Shown here: positions 31,624-43,899 of the stretch, in pieces
Layout: every line of letters starts with the position of its first letter
How positions within the stretch are numbered: position 1 is the stretch's first letter
Assembly: GCA_023213395.1 (NCBI GenBank)
Contig: CM041465.1
Span: forward strand, 63,061,741-63,125,740
DNA: 64,000 nt
Reading direction: 5' to 3'
Origin: Cycas panzhihuaensis
Lineage: Eukaryota > Cycadophyta
Position numbers and translations under genes: made by a program
Notes under the pieces: generated by a model
Told to the model about the DNA's origin: nothing
What the model saw: the letters and a program-made list of their open reading frames with translations, nothing else
The model's database searches: none

Positions 31624-34129
31624 TGGGCCTTTCTACGGGATAGCACTTTGGCCCGATAGGCGCGGGGAGAGATGGTGGCCAAGCGGTAGGAAGTGGAACC
31701 TACAAGGCAAGCAACTACCAGCAGGCGCCCATGCGCCCGGGCCTTGAGTTCGGGATCTGCAATGGAGTATGGCTACTCTTTGGGTGACCCTTGGCCTTGG
31801 CGAAGGGCGAAGATCGTGGGGCGAACCGGGTTGACACAGGAGTAGGCTCCTCCACCCTTGGGTGGCGGAAGGGAGAGAAAGAACCTAACAAGGATAGGCC
31901 AAGAACAATCCTATGCAATCTAGCAGGGTATCTGACGATGCGGGAAGCAAGGCGCTCGTGCGGTCGGAAGAGGGAGGAAGGGTAAGGGGAAGAAGACTCC
32001 TACAACCTTTCCTCTGAATAACAAAAGTACACGCAACAAGGCAAACAAATCGCAAACCAATACAAAAGGCAATTTTCCTTTTAATCTTTCGATGTTCTAA
32101 TTACTAGGAAAAGAATAAAGAAGGAAAAAAGACCGGTGCGAAGGGAACAAAGCGTGCACACTGGAAAGGCGTGAGAGATGGCGTAGCCGGGAAGAACACC
32201 CAACCACTCAGCATCTGGGATGTGAAATGTGGCAGCAAGCAAAAGGGCTTCCTTACCTTCCCGGAAAAGCAAATGCGATCTAGAAGGAAGGAAAGAAACT
32301 AGCAAATGAGATAGCATAAAATATGACACATGCAAGGGGCGCTTCTGGGTGGAAGGGGCAGCAGACAACGTTCTCATGGCGTCCGAGTACATGTAAGCAA
32401 CAAAGGTCTCCCTCTGCTTGGGGAGACACTATATGCAACACAAAGATCTAGCGATATATGTCTAACAACATAAGCGAGAGTCTAAATGTACATGCATCGG
32501 TGTTAGTCAATAAGGAAAATACCAAGAAGAGCGATCCAAATGAAAGGAAACAACAAAGGTAAGCCTCGGGTGGCCTACAGCGCAAATGGTGCCCAAACCT
32601 CTCCCCAAGAGCCCGCAGGCGTGAGGAGAAAGTCAAGACTCAAGGCTGGAAAGCAGGCGCAGAAGGGCAAGAAAGACCCAAAGACACCCACGGGGGCCAA
32701 GGATGCTGAGAGCAAGCCGTAGCAAGGAGCAAAGGTGGAGCAAGAACCCAGTTGGGGCCTATGGATGGCACCCAAACTGAATAAAGGGTCCCAAATCGGT
32801 GCAACTTGTGGCAGTGGTTTGGGCAACCAAAGACCTTGAACCCTTGTTTGCAAGCCAAGAGTAGCAGGCGAGAGGAGGCTTTGGAGGGCTTTGAGCCGCT
32901 TGGGAGGCGTGGAAGGTGGTCGGAATCCACCGGCTCTGTCCAAAGCCTATGCAACCCCTCAGCCTTGCCTTGGGCCGACAAGCGAGCGAAGCGAGAGGGA
33001 GAGTGGTGCAGCCGAGTCCTCAGGGAGGAAAACCAACTCTCAAGCAACAAATGAGAACAAATAAGCTGAAGTGTAAATATCACCAAAAACAAATACAAAG
33101 TGAAGAGTACCTGGAAAGGGAGGCAAAGGATTTGCCCCAGCCAAAAGGCAGCGAAGAAGGGCTGGAACAAACAGCCCAGATCTGGAATAGAAGCGGGCCG
33201 GGGCCTGCTATGGAGGTGGAGCAGGAAACACACCAAGCAGGGAGCTCGTGGGTGCACAGGTGAAAAGCAGTGGAAAGCAGCTTCAAAGGAGCCCTCTCCA
33301 GGCGTTCGGTGAGAGAATGTCTCGGCCAAGCCAAAGGAGGCTGGTATTGTATGAAAGTCTTGAGGTCCGATTCTTGACAACAGCAAGAAGAGAAGCGGAG
33401 AGTGTTCCTCTTGAGTAAATCCAAAAGTGAGCCAAAGATCTCCAAAAAGAGCCAAAGATGTTTAAGTACTAAAGCAAAACCTAAAGTCTGCGAATAGGGC
33501 ACGGTGGGAGGAGAAAAGGCGCGAACCACGTGGCGGTTCGCATGATAAATCTGAAATTGCCACGGCGGATTTTAAAAACAAGCAGAGGCAGTCGTCTGTG
33601 AAACTTTAAGCGATGCTGCGAATATTCAGTGATCTGCGAAAATTCAGCGATCTGCAATTCTGTGATCTGCGAAGATTACGGTATGCACCGGAGACACAAA
33701 TGGGGCCCTGGGTCAGTACGAGGGGCAAGCGGCCGAAAAGGCTAAAGGACAACTAAAACACCCACAGGAAGCGGACAAGCCAAAGCAGGCCCACAGAGGC
33801 GAAATAGGCCCCAAATGAGGTGGCAAGCTAACAGCGGCGATGAGACATCACACGGGTGGAGGTGGCGCAAACCCGGTGGATCCGGGAGAGAGGAGGCGGA
33901 TCACGGGAAGTAACACGGTCACCGAGGTGCCACACTCGCTAAGAGTGTGCCCCTGCTATAGTCGTCATTGGCTAAACATAGGTGTGGGCGACGACCGAGC
34001 CGCCCACAAAGTCATCGCATGCAAATATGTGGCGGACAATCAGTACATAAAAGTGATGATAATGCTAGAGACATACCTGCACTTACCTGAGTCGGTGATT
34101 CCGTATCCATTCCCGGAAGCCGGGAAACA
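31624..34129 (-). repeat. E4 right LTR (5' LTR of the element), 2506 bp
   Basis: Starts TGGGCCTTTCTACGGG and ends AAGCCGGGAAACA. Partner of 23352-25851. The close match after discounting small indels suggests a fairly recent insertion, the youngest datable event here. Confidence 0.9.
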
Positions 34130-34134
34130 CCTAT
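34130..34134. repeat. Target site duplication of E4, right copy (CCTAT)
   Basis: Follows the LTR end AAACA and precedes gaatctcatctacc of the interrupted E3. Confidence 0.85.
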
Positions 34135-34943
34135 GAATCTCATCTACCACTTGTGAACTATAGGGGCCTTGGTTGAGATGGTATGTGGCCCTCCTGGCTG
34201 TGCCACTACCTTGAAATCTTTAAAAAAATAGTGCTGGAGTAGCATATAGTATGAGAAATCTGCTCTCCCAGCCACTCATATTTGGTCGAGTTATGCAATA
34301 AAGTTGGCTATAATCAAGGTGGCCGACTCAAACCTCTCTCTAGCCTTACACCTCCTGATAGTGGTCATCCAACCTCAGGATGTCCCTATGGTTCTATTTT
34401 CAAGAAACTTAGAATAAAATAGCTAAAGTAATGAGTTTCCTCATAGGAGGAACTCTGGATAAAACCATTACTGGTGAGACTCCTTGATTCCATCAACCCT
34501 GTCCTATAAAGAATTTGGCTACCTTCCTATGGGTAACATCTATGATAGGTAATGTACATAGTGATATCGTTGTCCCTCTTGATGGTACACCTAAGATCCT
34601 ACTAATATCCCTAGGCATGATAGAGATATCTCCCACTAATGGGAGGTGGAATACATGCCTCTATCGATCTTAGTAAGAGATAATGTCTACTAGGAGGCAC
34701 TAGTTAGATGTATATTGTTGAGTCCTAATGACCTTGAGAAGCCCACAATATTATAGATTCATCTTCTCATACCATTTCATCATCTCAATAAAACTCATCA
34801 TCGCCATGCCTATATTCTCGTAGTTATCAACTGTGAGGATAACCTATAAATAAAAAAATGCTAGCCAGAGATCCACTAATCCCATCTTCCACGTGTCATG
34901 CCCTCCTTTAGATGGTAGATATGCATCTATGGGCTAAGCACTA
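34135..34943 (-). pseudogene. E3 opposite-strand PMD ORF, N-terminal part (right of E4)
   Basis: Minus strand reads, in pieces, VDNYENIGMAMMSFIEMM, RHVFHLPLVGDISI and ISRILGVPSRGT. These match the E1 and E5 PMD motifs (HVFHLP, ITITLEDIRRILGVP). Stops interrupt it. The 5' end is cut at about 34944 by the E5 LTR. Confidence 0.65.
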
Positions 34944-37708
34944 TGCTCGGTAGGAGTAATGGTTGTCAACGATGACGTCGAAGGTATGGGCGAAAACCTA
35001 CAAGCAAAGAAAGTACCACACTGGGCACCTTGTGTGCCAGAGCACGTGTTCGAGACCTGTGAATGGCACCTAACTACCTTAAAGTAGCCCTCAATCTAGA
35101 AGAGAGAGTGCATACAGGGGGTAGCCTAGATGGACTCGAGAGGAAGGTCCTCCCACCCTTGGATGGCCAAAAGGGAAGAGGATGAATCTTCAAAGAGTTT
35201 CCCTATGATAAAAGGAAACGAGAGTAAATGGAGTAGGTGAAAGCCTACCTTTGTAGTGGTCTCCCTTGGCTATTTGGTCAATGCAAATAGGACCAAGGGA
35301 GAGAGGAAACTTAAAATGAGTTTTCCTTTAACAACAAAAGGGACATAAAGGAAAAAGACCAAGTGATACATGTACAAGCAAGTGATGCCAAATGGAATAT
35401 ACCTAAAGGATATGTTTGGATTAGTAAGAAGAGGAAGAAGGAAATAAGGGGGGTTCCTACAACACCCTTTTCTTATATGAAACAAACATATAACATATAA
35501 GCATATAAGTGCAAATAATCAATACCATTTAACCCTTTACTTTCATGTGGTCTAGTTAGCTAGAACATAGATTTTAATAAAAGTAAAAAGGGAAATGGGA
35601 AATAAAGGAATAGATGTACGTACCCGGGGGGGTGTAGCGGTCGACGGGAGACCTCACCCACATGTGACACATGCCCTCACACCAACCAATGGATGTGCGA
35701 CCAAGATCAATGCGAATGATAGGGGCTTCCTTACCTTCCCCTTGTGAAAGAAAGTGGAACGAAAGGAAGCAAATGGAATGAAAGAAAGGAAAAGAGGACG
35801 AAACGTACCCAAAATTGGAGGCCTTTTCCTTTCACTCAAAACTGCTCTAACCTGCACATATAAGAACTTATCCCTTCTAAGGAGGGGTTGTAAAGATATA
35901 TATATATATATGTATGTGTGTACAAGTGTATGTGATTTATATATCAAATTGTTAATCCAGTTAGGAAAGTAACTACTGCAAATGACTCTAATCTTCCCTC
36001 AAGCAAACATGAAAATCAAGCAAGAAGGAGTGAAGGGAAGCCTCAGGATGGCTAAATCCTCCACTAGATTCTCCACACAACCTTTTGCTTTGACAAGATG
36101 AGGGTAAATGATAACTTATAATAGCCAAGAAATATAAGGGTAAATGTAACAAAGCATTAGAGAGATATCAAGATGCGGAGTTGCTATGGGTAGCAATTTG
36201 ATGTACAAACCAATACAGAAGGTTTTAAGAGATACCAAGCAATATTAGGGATATTACAGGGGCCCAAATAGAAGGCGTTCAAGCCTAGAATCAGTGCAGC
36301 AAGGGGCTGCAAATGCTGATAATCCAACACAGGCCTAAGGCTCACGTACTCCTAATTATCCCAAGAGAAGCATGGGAGCAAGAGAAGAAAGGTAGGAAGG
36401 GGATTGCCCTTGGAGAGTAGGACTAAGTGGGGGGCTTTCCCTACCTTACTCTCTTCACCCAACCTTTGTGGATCTTCTCTTGCCGCTTCCTTAAGTAAAA
36501 CTAGCAGAGGAATGATGAAAAACTAGAAATAACAGGCCAAACTCAATGGAAATAGTGTTTTCTACAGTCAATCATGAAGAAAGCAAGCAAACAAACAAGG
36601 AAATGAGTCTAACATAGAAATAACATACAATAAATCCTAAAAAAAGGGTTTAGAGGACACCTCAATTTGAACATAGGGTAGGTTTACCCCTGCAACCAGT
36701 GGAGATGAGGGTTCCTACAAGGTTTTACAGGAGATATCCCAAGAGGTGGCTGAAAGAGACACTTGTTAGGGCGAGTTGGAAGAGAACCACACCTAAACTT
36801 GCTTGAGAACATTTGAAGAGAAGCTTTTCACCATGGAGAAGGACTATTGTCGGTGGATCCTAGCCTGAAGTTATAGAAATCACGAGGTTTGTAGATGCAC
36901 AAGTGGAAGGAAAGAGAAAGAGAAGAGGTTGCATCAGGAAGTAGTTGTGTTAAAGAGCCAAAAATCATGCAAGAGAGGTAAAATGATGAGGGTTTTGAGA
37001 TTCATACCTATCCCAACCCTAAACAAGTGAATAGGGTGCGAATAGGGCTAACCTAGATGTGAGGACATGTGGCGATTCCACGGGAGAAGCGAGAATTACC
37101 ATGGCATTTTTTTAAAAATAACTTACAAGAGTCGCACCATGGTAAACTTCACGGTACCACGGTAAACTTCACGGTACCACTAAGTTTACACCTGTGTTGG
37201 ACCATAAATCCAAAATGGTAATAATCTGGGTTCTAGGGCCTTGGAAGGTGATGTCGCGAGCACAGGAGGGCTAGCCCTCCTGTCCAGGTGGCTAGGATAG
37301 TCTATAAGGCATGTGGACAAGGCCAAAAAGGGCATCAATGGCTAAAGGTCCAAGCTTGAGGTGATAAGAGCTCAAAATCAAGGCATGAATGGGTCATACA
37401 AATGAAATGAGGTTTCAAGCAGTGTGGAGGTAGCGTGGAGGGTCGTAACGTGCCATGGGGGATGCCTACCTTGTGGAAAAATAGGTCTCGTTGGGTCATC
37501 ATAGGCTCATAATACGACAAGTAGCATGAACAGGCAATAAATTTCTATTCAACAAATGCAAAGTAATCATACGAATGAAGCAATCAATCATGCGATGAGG
37601 CAACATACATCAACCTTTTCAATGAAATAGTAAATTTGAAAAGGAAGAAGCATACCTGAGCTTACTTGAGTCGACCTATCTGTATCCATTCCCGGTAGCT
37701 GGGAAACA
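34944..37708 (-). repeat. E5 3' LTR (about 2.77 kb)
   Basis: Inner end is clear: AGCTGGGAAACA at 37708, as in E4. The outer end is placed at tgctcggtaggag because homology to the PMD ORF of E3 stops there and the bases read TG. Contains an AT-repeat TATA region (about 35893-35911), with a weak stem-loop beside it (35872-35887). Short frames inside are not genes. Confidence 0.75.
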
Positions 37709-37722
37709 CTACCCCCTTGGTA
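37709..37722 (-). other. E5 polypurine tract
   Basis: Minus strand ACCAAGGGGGTAG directly before the TGTTTCCC start of the LTR: a classic plus-strand primer. E4 and E1 show only weaker versions (ccataaggcg and gccaaggcga). Confidence 0.6.
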
Positions 37723-38159
37723 GTAGAGCCTCGCTGCTCAGAAGCATGGTGCGATGGCAAATATTGGCAACAAAATTGTCAGTAGAACATGTGTATATAT
37801 ATATATAAATCATGATCATAGCAAGGGTCAAGGGTGCTAGCAAGTGTCATGGCGAGCAGCATGAATCTGGCGGGGGTGGAGATAACATAGGGATACCTAT
37901 GTACCAGCAGGAATTGACTCGAAGCTAAGAAGGATGAGGAATTGATTAGAAGCTAAGAAGGATGAGAGGTTGCCCCTATCATAAAGGTGCGAAAAGGGTG
38001 CATGATAATACCAAGTAAAAGGGTAAATGAGTAAACTTGGTAGTCGCCATAGTTTAACCTCATTAGCGGGCAGCTTTTAAAGGTGTAAATAGATCGCAAA
38101 GTGATCTATATGACCCCAAGATTTGGGTGGCAGAGCAACCAGACAAGTCTCAGGGGCGG

Positions 38160-38566
38160 TCAACAAGAAGGGGAAGGCGGCATTGAAGGATGAGGTGAAT
38201 AAGGCCGCCTACCTCAGTGTTGAGGGCCTAAGGAATATGTCAGATGTTGACAAACTGGAAATTGGCCAGCAAGGATCTGGCAGTCAAAACAAGGGCTCTC
38301 AAGTGAGGGCATCGCACCTGGTAAACCTGGATGAGATGGGACACCACTACAGGAGTGTGAGAGAAGAACAATAGATCCATGATGGAAACAGAGTGCATCA
38401 GTGAGGACCTCGATAATGGCCTTACATTCATCTTCCTTATTGGTGGCCTCAGGGAGGAAGATTCTGGAACATAGAAAATCATGTCTGGAAGACTCTGAAG
38501 AATCCATGCGGTAGCGGAAGGTCCGAGTTCATGACACCTGCCGTCAGTAAAGATGAAGAGAGACAT
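38160..38566 (-). pseudogene. E5 archaeal-type RNase H remnant
   Basis: Minus strand from ATG at 38566: SLFIFTDGRCHELGPSATAW (first Asp kept, Gly-rich motif altered), then in another frame LPEATNKEDECKAIIEVLTDAL (Glu kept). The second Asp region reads VLLSHSCSG, so the FCDSQ motif is lost. Degraded relative to E1. Confidence 0.7.
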
Positions 38567-39088
38567 AGATGATGAAAGGAAATATCTCGATAGAGAAAAT
38601 ATGCGATAATATAAGAGTCGAAGCAAAAAGAAGCTCGTATGGTAAGCAATAAATGGTCATGAAGAGGCGGAGGACCTATGATAGGGCTACCCAAGGACAA
38701 GAGAAGGCTACCCAACTACTAGCTGAGGCGGTGGTAAAGGGCACCCAAGAATGCCAAAGGTTGCTTTGGAAAGTAAAGAATGACTCGGATGGAAGCATTC
38801 CTTTAGAACCTAAGGCGAGAGCAGGGCTATAGAAAAGAGTCCAGGATGGCAAAATGATCAAGCAGTATAAACTCGGGCATGCAGGGAGTGGCACATAAGC
38901 GAGGCGGGAAGGGCCCTATGAAAATGCATCGACGCGGTGCCATTAATGCATCCACAAGAAAGAGTGAAACGAATGCTATAGGAGCATAATAGAAGGCGAG
39001 ACGGAAGGCAAAGGTGATCAGGGGTAAGGAATGATCCAAAGGGATGTCACAAGAGCGAAAACAAAGACAGTGCCTGTTGGAGCCCCTG
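38567..39088. other. Divergent intergenic region of E5
   Basis: About 522 bp between the aRNH ATG and the PMD TATA box. Shares words with the E1 interval, such as agtataaactc (38870-38880), the reverse of gagtttatact. No gene seen. Confidence 0.5.
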
Positions 39089-39100
39089 CCTATATAAGGA
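39089..39100 (+). promoter_or_regulatory. TATA box for the E5 PMD ORF
   Basis: CCTATATAAGGA, identical to E1 (6857-6868, minus strand), followed in both by an AT-rich stretch containing atgaaaat and then agctctcg. About 110-140 bp before the presumed PMD start. Confidence 0.6.
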
Positions 39101-39199
39101 AAATTGATGAAAATGGGATTCATTTTCACAAGCTCTCGAATGAATCCAGAGTTATTTCCTTAGCGGAGAGCACCACCCAATTTTAAGTATCTGAGGAGA

Positions 39200-40321
39200 T
39201 CAGACTATTAGATCAGAGCTGGAGGACATCTGTTTAGATCACAAAGATGAGATGGCGAGCGCTCAGCCAGATCTAGTGAGTGGATCTCTGAAACCATTAC
39301 CCATCTAATGCTTTAAAATTTACTGCTTTTTATGTTTTTTATGTAGGCTTTTAGGCCCTATATGTGTGAAAAATGACCTCCCAGAGTCCAAATTAGACCC
39401 GGAGGGGCGGGAGGGGCATTAGGCGTCTGGTCCCGGTGGGTCGGCCTTGGCCCATTATAAGAAAACTTTTATTTTTAGGCAAAAACCCTCCCCCTTTTGG
39501 GAAGGTATCGTTAAATCTTAAGTCTTGGATACGATCGCCACAGGACCCTAGGCTAAACTCCATGATCTGCGAAGTTTGGCATGGTGCTGGCGGAACTACA
39601 AAAAGAGTGGGGGCCAGGGACCCAAATCTCAACTTGTGAGGCAGGAGGTAGTCTAGGGATAAGGAATGAGTATAGGTCAAGTTCTAACTTATTTTGTGGC
39701 ATTTTATAAGTCGTGACCATGATGGAGGCCGTGAGAATCGAGAATGATGATGCTCAGCTTTATTGAGATGATGACAAGAGAGGATAGGGAGATCTTGAGG
39801 ACATGTAGCCTATTGAAGGTCATGAGGATACCCCAGTACATATCGGATCAATGTTTATTAGTTGATATAGTGTCACATTGGGATGGGAGGAGACATGTCT
39901 TTCTTTCACCTACAGTGTGGGAGGCGTATCGGTGACACCAGGGGGACATCAGAGGATATTGGGAGTACCCGGTGGCCAGGCCATTGACACTAGGGCCTTC
40001 AACAATGAGGCTGACCTACGGGGAGGTGGCTATGTTATTTATAGGCTTGGGCCGGTGGGAGGCGAGGATTCCTCTTCAAACCATGGTTATGTCGAGAGTT
40101 CCTCGGGTGAGGAAGTTGATTACATTGTGCGTTCTATTACGGATATCCATAGAAACAAAACTATAGAGATATACAGGAGGGTATAAATATGAAGGATAAA
40201 TGTAGTACACGAGGCGAGGAGAGAGGATGGGCTGGGCTACCCTCGTGTGATAAACCTTGTTGCACTACTAGATGTCATTCGGGGTAGTGGCGGGCAAACT
40301 ATCATATAGTACCTTACTACG
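39200..40321 (+). pseudogene. E5 PMD ORF (plus strand, opposite to E5), cut by the gap
   Basis: Broken frames: DEMASAQPDL near 39229; MMLSFIEMMTREDREILRTC with VSHWDGRRHVF at 39744-39920 (counterpart of E1 EDDRAILKRC and RRHVFHLP); QRILGVPGGQAID at about 39950-39995 (counterpart of RRILGVP); ERMGWA near 40225, also in E1. The end lies in the N gap. A tgtag before gcttttagg near 39345 looks like a 3' splice site, unproven. Confidence 0.6.
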
Positions 40322-40821
40322 NNNNNNNNNNNNNNNNNNNNNNNNNNNNNNNNNNNNNNNNNNNNNNNNNNNNNNNNNNNNNNNNNNNNNNNNNNNNNNN
40401 NNNNNNNNNNNNNNNNNNNNNNNNNNNNNNNNNNNNNNNNNNNNNNNNNNNNNNNNNNNNNNNNNNNNNNNNNNNNNNNNNNNNNNNNNNNNNNNNNNNN
40501 NNNNNNNNNNNNNNNNNNNNNNNNNNNNNNNNNNNNNNNNNNNNNNNNNNNNNNNNNNNNNNNNNNNNNNNNNNNNNNNNNNNNNNNNNNNNNNNNNNNN
40601 NNNNNNNNNNNNNNNNNNNNNNNNNNNNNNNNNNNNNNNNNNNNNNNNNNNNNNNNNNNNNNNNNNNNNNNNNNNNNNNNNNNNNNNNNNNNNNNNNNNN
40701 NNNNNNNNNNNNNNNNNNNNNNNNNNNNNNNNNNNNNNNNNNNNNNNNNNNNNNNNNNNNNNNNNNNNNNNNNNNNNNNNNNNNNNNNNNNNNNNNNNNN
40801 NNNNNNNNNNNNNNNNNNNNN
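40322..40821. other. Assembly gap (500 N)
   Basis: Exactly 500 Ns, a conventional placeholder length for an unsized join between two contigs. The sequence on its right does not continue E5 but restarts at the equivalent of 12376. Confidence 0.98.
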
Positions 40822-42949
40822 GGGATAGTAATACCCCTCTCTTACTTTGAAATGAGCCTAAACTATCACTCTAAGCACATTATTATTTCTCCTAGCCATA
40901 AGTATGGTGATGATTTAGAGTAGCTCTTTATCCTTTGACTTCATTACTTGCATTACATCTCTTGTTTCCTTCTCGGGGAGACACGACATTTCCTAGTTAG
41001 GTAAGTAAACATCCTTTGCTTTTCGGAGCATGGAGTCATTTCCCAACTAGGGCCTTTTATTTCTTAGGTATCTATACCCCCTACTCACTTCCTTTGGATA
41101 TCTATTATACTCCACACGGCGGACATACGTAGCATCCCTCTAGTCTTACATTTATCCATCATTGATATGCATGGTAACAAGTGTGCCTACTCACGAGTGT
41201 GGCATCACATGAAAGGAAGCACAAATATCATTTGCATAGGATCTAATAACAAAAACCATACATAGTAATCAACTATAACTATTTGAATGTATGACCCCTT
41301 ATGCACCCATATCCATATGCATATGCTCATCTCTCTGCGTTATATAAACAAATAAACTACTTAACAAAGTAATAACATCACAAATCTATCATAACATCAT
41401 CATAATGTATCAAATGGGGTACAAATTAGACCCCATTTATATATGTACAAAGTCATATAGTGCAATAGAATCATATGGTGCATCATCTAGACAATATGCT
41501 TTAAGAAGCCAGAATCCTTATAGGGAGAAGTACAATCATATGCTTACATGTGGTAAAAACTCCCTGGAGGCTTAAGCCTTTCTATCAAAATCCACGATTG
41601 TAGAGTGTCTTGAACCTTTGTGCTCTCGAGGGTATCATCCTCATAAAGATCTCTCACTTTGGGAGAACATACCTCCTAGGCTATTATGACATTACTATAA
41701 GATCCTGCCTCATTGTCCTTGTCTTAAGGCCTCCTATAGGACATCGTCATGGTGTGCAACCTACTGTCTGACGACCTAGTGGTGATCTGCTCCACTAGAT
41801 GGTTGTATCCCAGCCTAGATATGATCTCTCTCTCCCATAGCTCCATAGAGTCTCTCCTCACAACATGGGAATGCGGATCTTGCTCTCTACATCCATACGC
41901 TCCTCCACTGGCCTCCAATCCTATACTTAGACCTATAGGGTGTCCCTTTTAACCACCAACTAGTCTATGTATGTTGTAGCTTATCTAGGGTGCTCTGTAG
42001 CTAGCCAACCCTCACATAAAGCCCCTTGGACTCTGACACCCATATATCCATAGCTTGAGCCAGTGGGGAAAGCGATGCTATGTGTGGCCTCGTCGATTTG
42101 GGATCCTTGCTGGAGGAGATAGGATGGGAGGTTGTCCCTCCATGTAGACTTTGGAAAATAACTCATGTACTATCACATCCAATAGCCTCGCCATCTCTAT
42201 TCCCCCTACCAAACCATGCATACTAAATAAAACCATCTAAGGAGTAATAAATAATCAAAAGGATGTTTAGTCAGGGTAGAATATGATATCCTAGGATGAT
42301 TGGCTACTCTGCCTAGATGATCACCATGTCTACTATAGGTCCCCCTTATATTGCCTCTATCTCCTTAACCTTTGGCACTACCTCACCTAACACACAAGAA
42401 CAGCTAAGTTTTGCTAGGGTATCTCTTCCTCTAATCCTCCTCTCTAATATATCTCTATGTATGGTAGTTATTGCTACCTCTTGCCTTTACCACCATAGCT
42501 ACCACTTACCTTTGAGGGATCTACCTACAACTCCCCCTCTTCCTGTGGTCCCTGTTGGTGGCTTATCTCCCCTAGCGGCAGCAGTCGATTGCCTTATCTC
42601 ATGTGAGTCACGATGGTCTTGCTCCATCCTCTCCATCTCCTCCATTGTCATCACTACCTTCATCGAAACTTATCTCTAGATCTTTACCCTTATCATCACT
42701 CTTCGATTGGATTGATCAATATGGATCCACCGTAGAGTTGGTTAGGGTTAGGAGATCCAGTGATGTTATCCCCATTGATTACCACATATGGACCTGGTCC
42801 TTGATACCTTTGAATCTCGTCTACCACCTCCTAAACTATAGGGGCCTTGGTTGAGATGGTATGTGGCCCTCCTTGCTCTGTCACTACTTTGAAATGGTTG
42901 AAAAACTAGCACTAGAGTGGTGTCACGATTATGAAACCTCCTCTCGACC
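40822..42949 (+). mobile_element. E2, second assembled version (3' part)
   Basis: Equivalent of 12376-14500: spacer after integrase, conserved purine block (about 41512-41532) and PMD remnant. It follows E2 and not E3 at diagnostic words such as ttatttcttaggtatcta. The differences are small indels and clustered substitutions. Confidence 0.8.
41590..42949 (-). pseudogene. E2 PMD remnant, second version
   Basis: Same minus-strand C-terminal half as 13131-14500. The frame near 42166-41981 corresponds to 13796-13566 but is interrupted by extra bases. Short disagreements cluster in 42395-42620, for example an inserted stretch near 42395. Confidence 0.55.
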
Positions 42950-43730
42950 TAACAAAGTCTGAGAAAGAAGTAGGAACCTCAAAAGATTGATTAAAAATGA
43001 TTAAATCCTTATAAAAACTTAATGAAACTTAGATATAAACACTTCAAATATGTGTTGGGCTGTGTATAGCAGTAGAGGCTCTAAAAAATTATAGAGATTC
43101 TGAAAAAAAATAGTGTACAAATTAAAATAATTTTTTTTTTTAACAAAATACTATATAAACTATTGATATAATGTTATAAACTAAATAAATATTGAACAAA
43201 AAACTTGTTGTGCTTTATACAAACTCACTCTAATCTCAAATGAAAGTGTTAATGGAACCTGATAGAGTAGGTAAAGAATGTTTCAATCTATATTCAAACC
43301 ATTTTGAAAACATTAACATAATTTCCTTTGAAATTAAGTGTTGAAGAACATCGGTTTAAGCCCTAAAATATATATTCAAGAGGTAGGCGGAGCCTGTCCC
43401 AACCTCCATTCCAACCTTGAAATCTAAATTATAATAAAAAATAAGCAACTTAAAATAAAATAACATTAGATTATCCAAGTGATGGTTGTCATGTTCCCAA
43501 GATCCATTTACACACATATATGTAATGAATATAGTTCCAATATTTACTCATTGTTGTTATAGTCAGATCAAAGTGGAGATCTAATTAGACTACTCTAGCC
43601 TTTTCCAATCAAGATTTAACACTATAGTGTGTTCTTGATCTTTTTAACTCAATGGTTCTATAGCTAGATTAAAGTAGAGATATAATTAGAGTACCTTTAA
43701 GGACCACCTGAGGCCTACTCACCTCCCAAA
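42950..43730. other. Unassigned AT-rich stretch, second version
   Basis: Equivalent of 14501-15287, nearly identical apart from a few indels near 43255-43360. No gene seen. Confidence 0.5.
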
Positions 43731-43899
43731 TTGGGTTGAGTATACCTCCTAGCCAAGTGACCACACCTCAACCAGTTGTGGTCTACCCATCTCTAACTAG
43801 AACTAGGAGACCCTCGTGTCCCCTTCTACTAACCACATAGGTAAAATCCCCATGCATCATAACCCCAACCTAGGGATCTTTCTCTTTCGTACCCCTAGG

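Larger units (their letters stand above)
23352..34129 (-). mobile_element. E4: non-autonomous Tat-type element with gag, protease and aRNH only
   Basis: Complete element in minus orientation: two LTRs of 2500 and 2506 bp, TG...CA ends, 5-bp target duplication, internal region of about 5.8 kb. Reading right to left: primer-site candidate, gag, protease, linker, a short pre-RT piece fused directly to the integrase tail, a spacer, a truncated run into aRNH, then the 3' LTR. RT, gRNH, the integrase core and the PMD ORF are deleted. Derivatives of this class (LTR elements that keep gag but lack pol) have been described as TR-GAG. Reading frames are broken by many small indels, a good part of which may be sequencing error because the two assembled versions disagree on them. 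Confidence 0.88.
15288..34943 (+). mobile_element. E3: old Tat-type element, split by E4 and cut by E5
   Basis: Plus-strand gag, protease, linker, RT, gRNH and integrase (15288-21345), a spacer and an opposite-strand PMD ORF that is interrupted by E4 at 23347-34134 and continues to about 34943, where the E5 LTR begins. No 5' LTR or leader is present: compared with E4, homology begins about 0.75 kb inside. The whole element is rich in stops of the C-to-T kind and more AT-rich than E1, which suggests an old methylated copy. Confidence 0.8.
34944..40321 (-). mobile_element. E5: Tat-type element in minus orientation, entering the gap
   Basis: 3' LTR at 34944-37708, a polypurine tract, an aRNH remnant, a divergent region and an opposite-strand PMD ORF (plus strand here), in the same order as the right half of E1 but reversed. 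Integrase and everything upstream lie in or beyond the N gap. It is inserted in the PMD ORF of E3. Confidence 0.8.

Noticed and set aside
40272-40850. Open frame of 192 codons across the gap
   Set aside because: Nearly all of it is N; an artefact of translating unknown bases.
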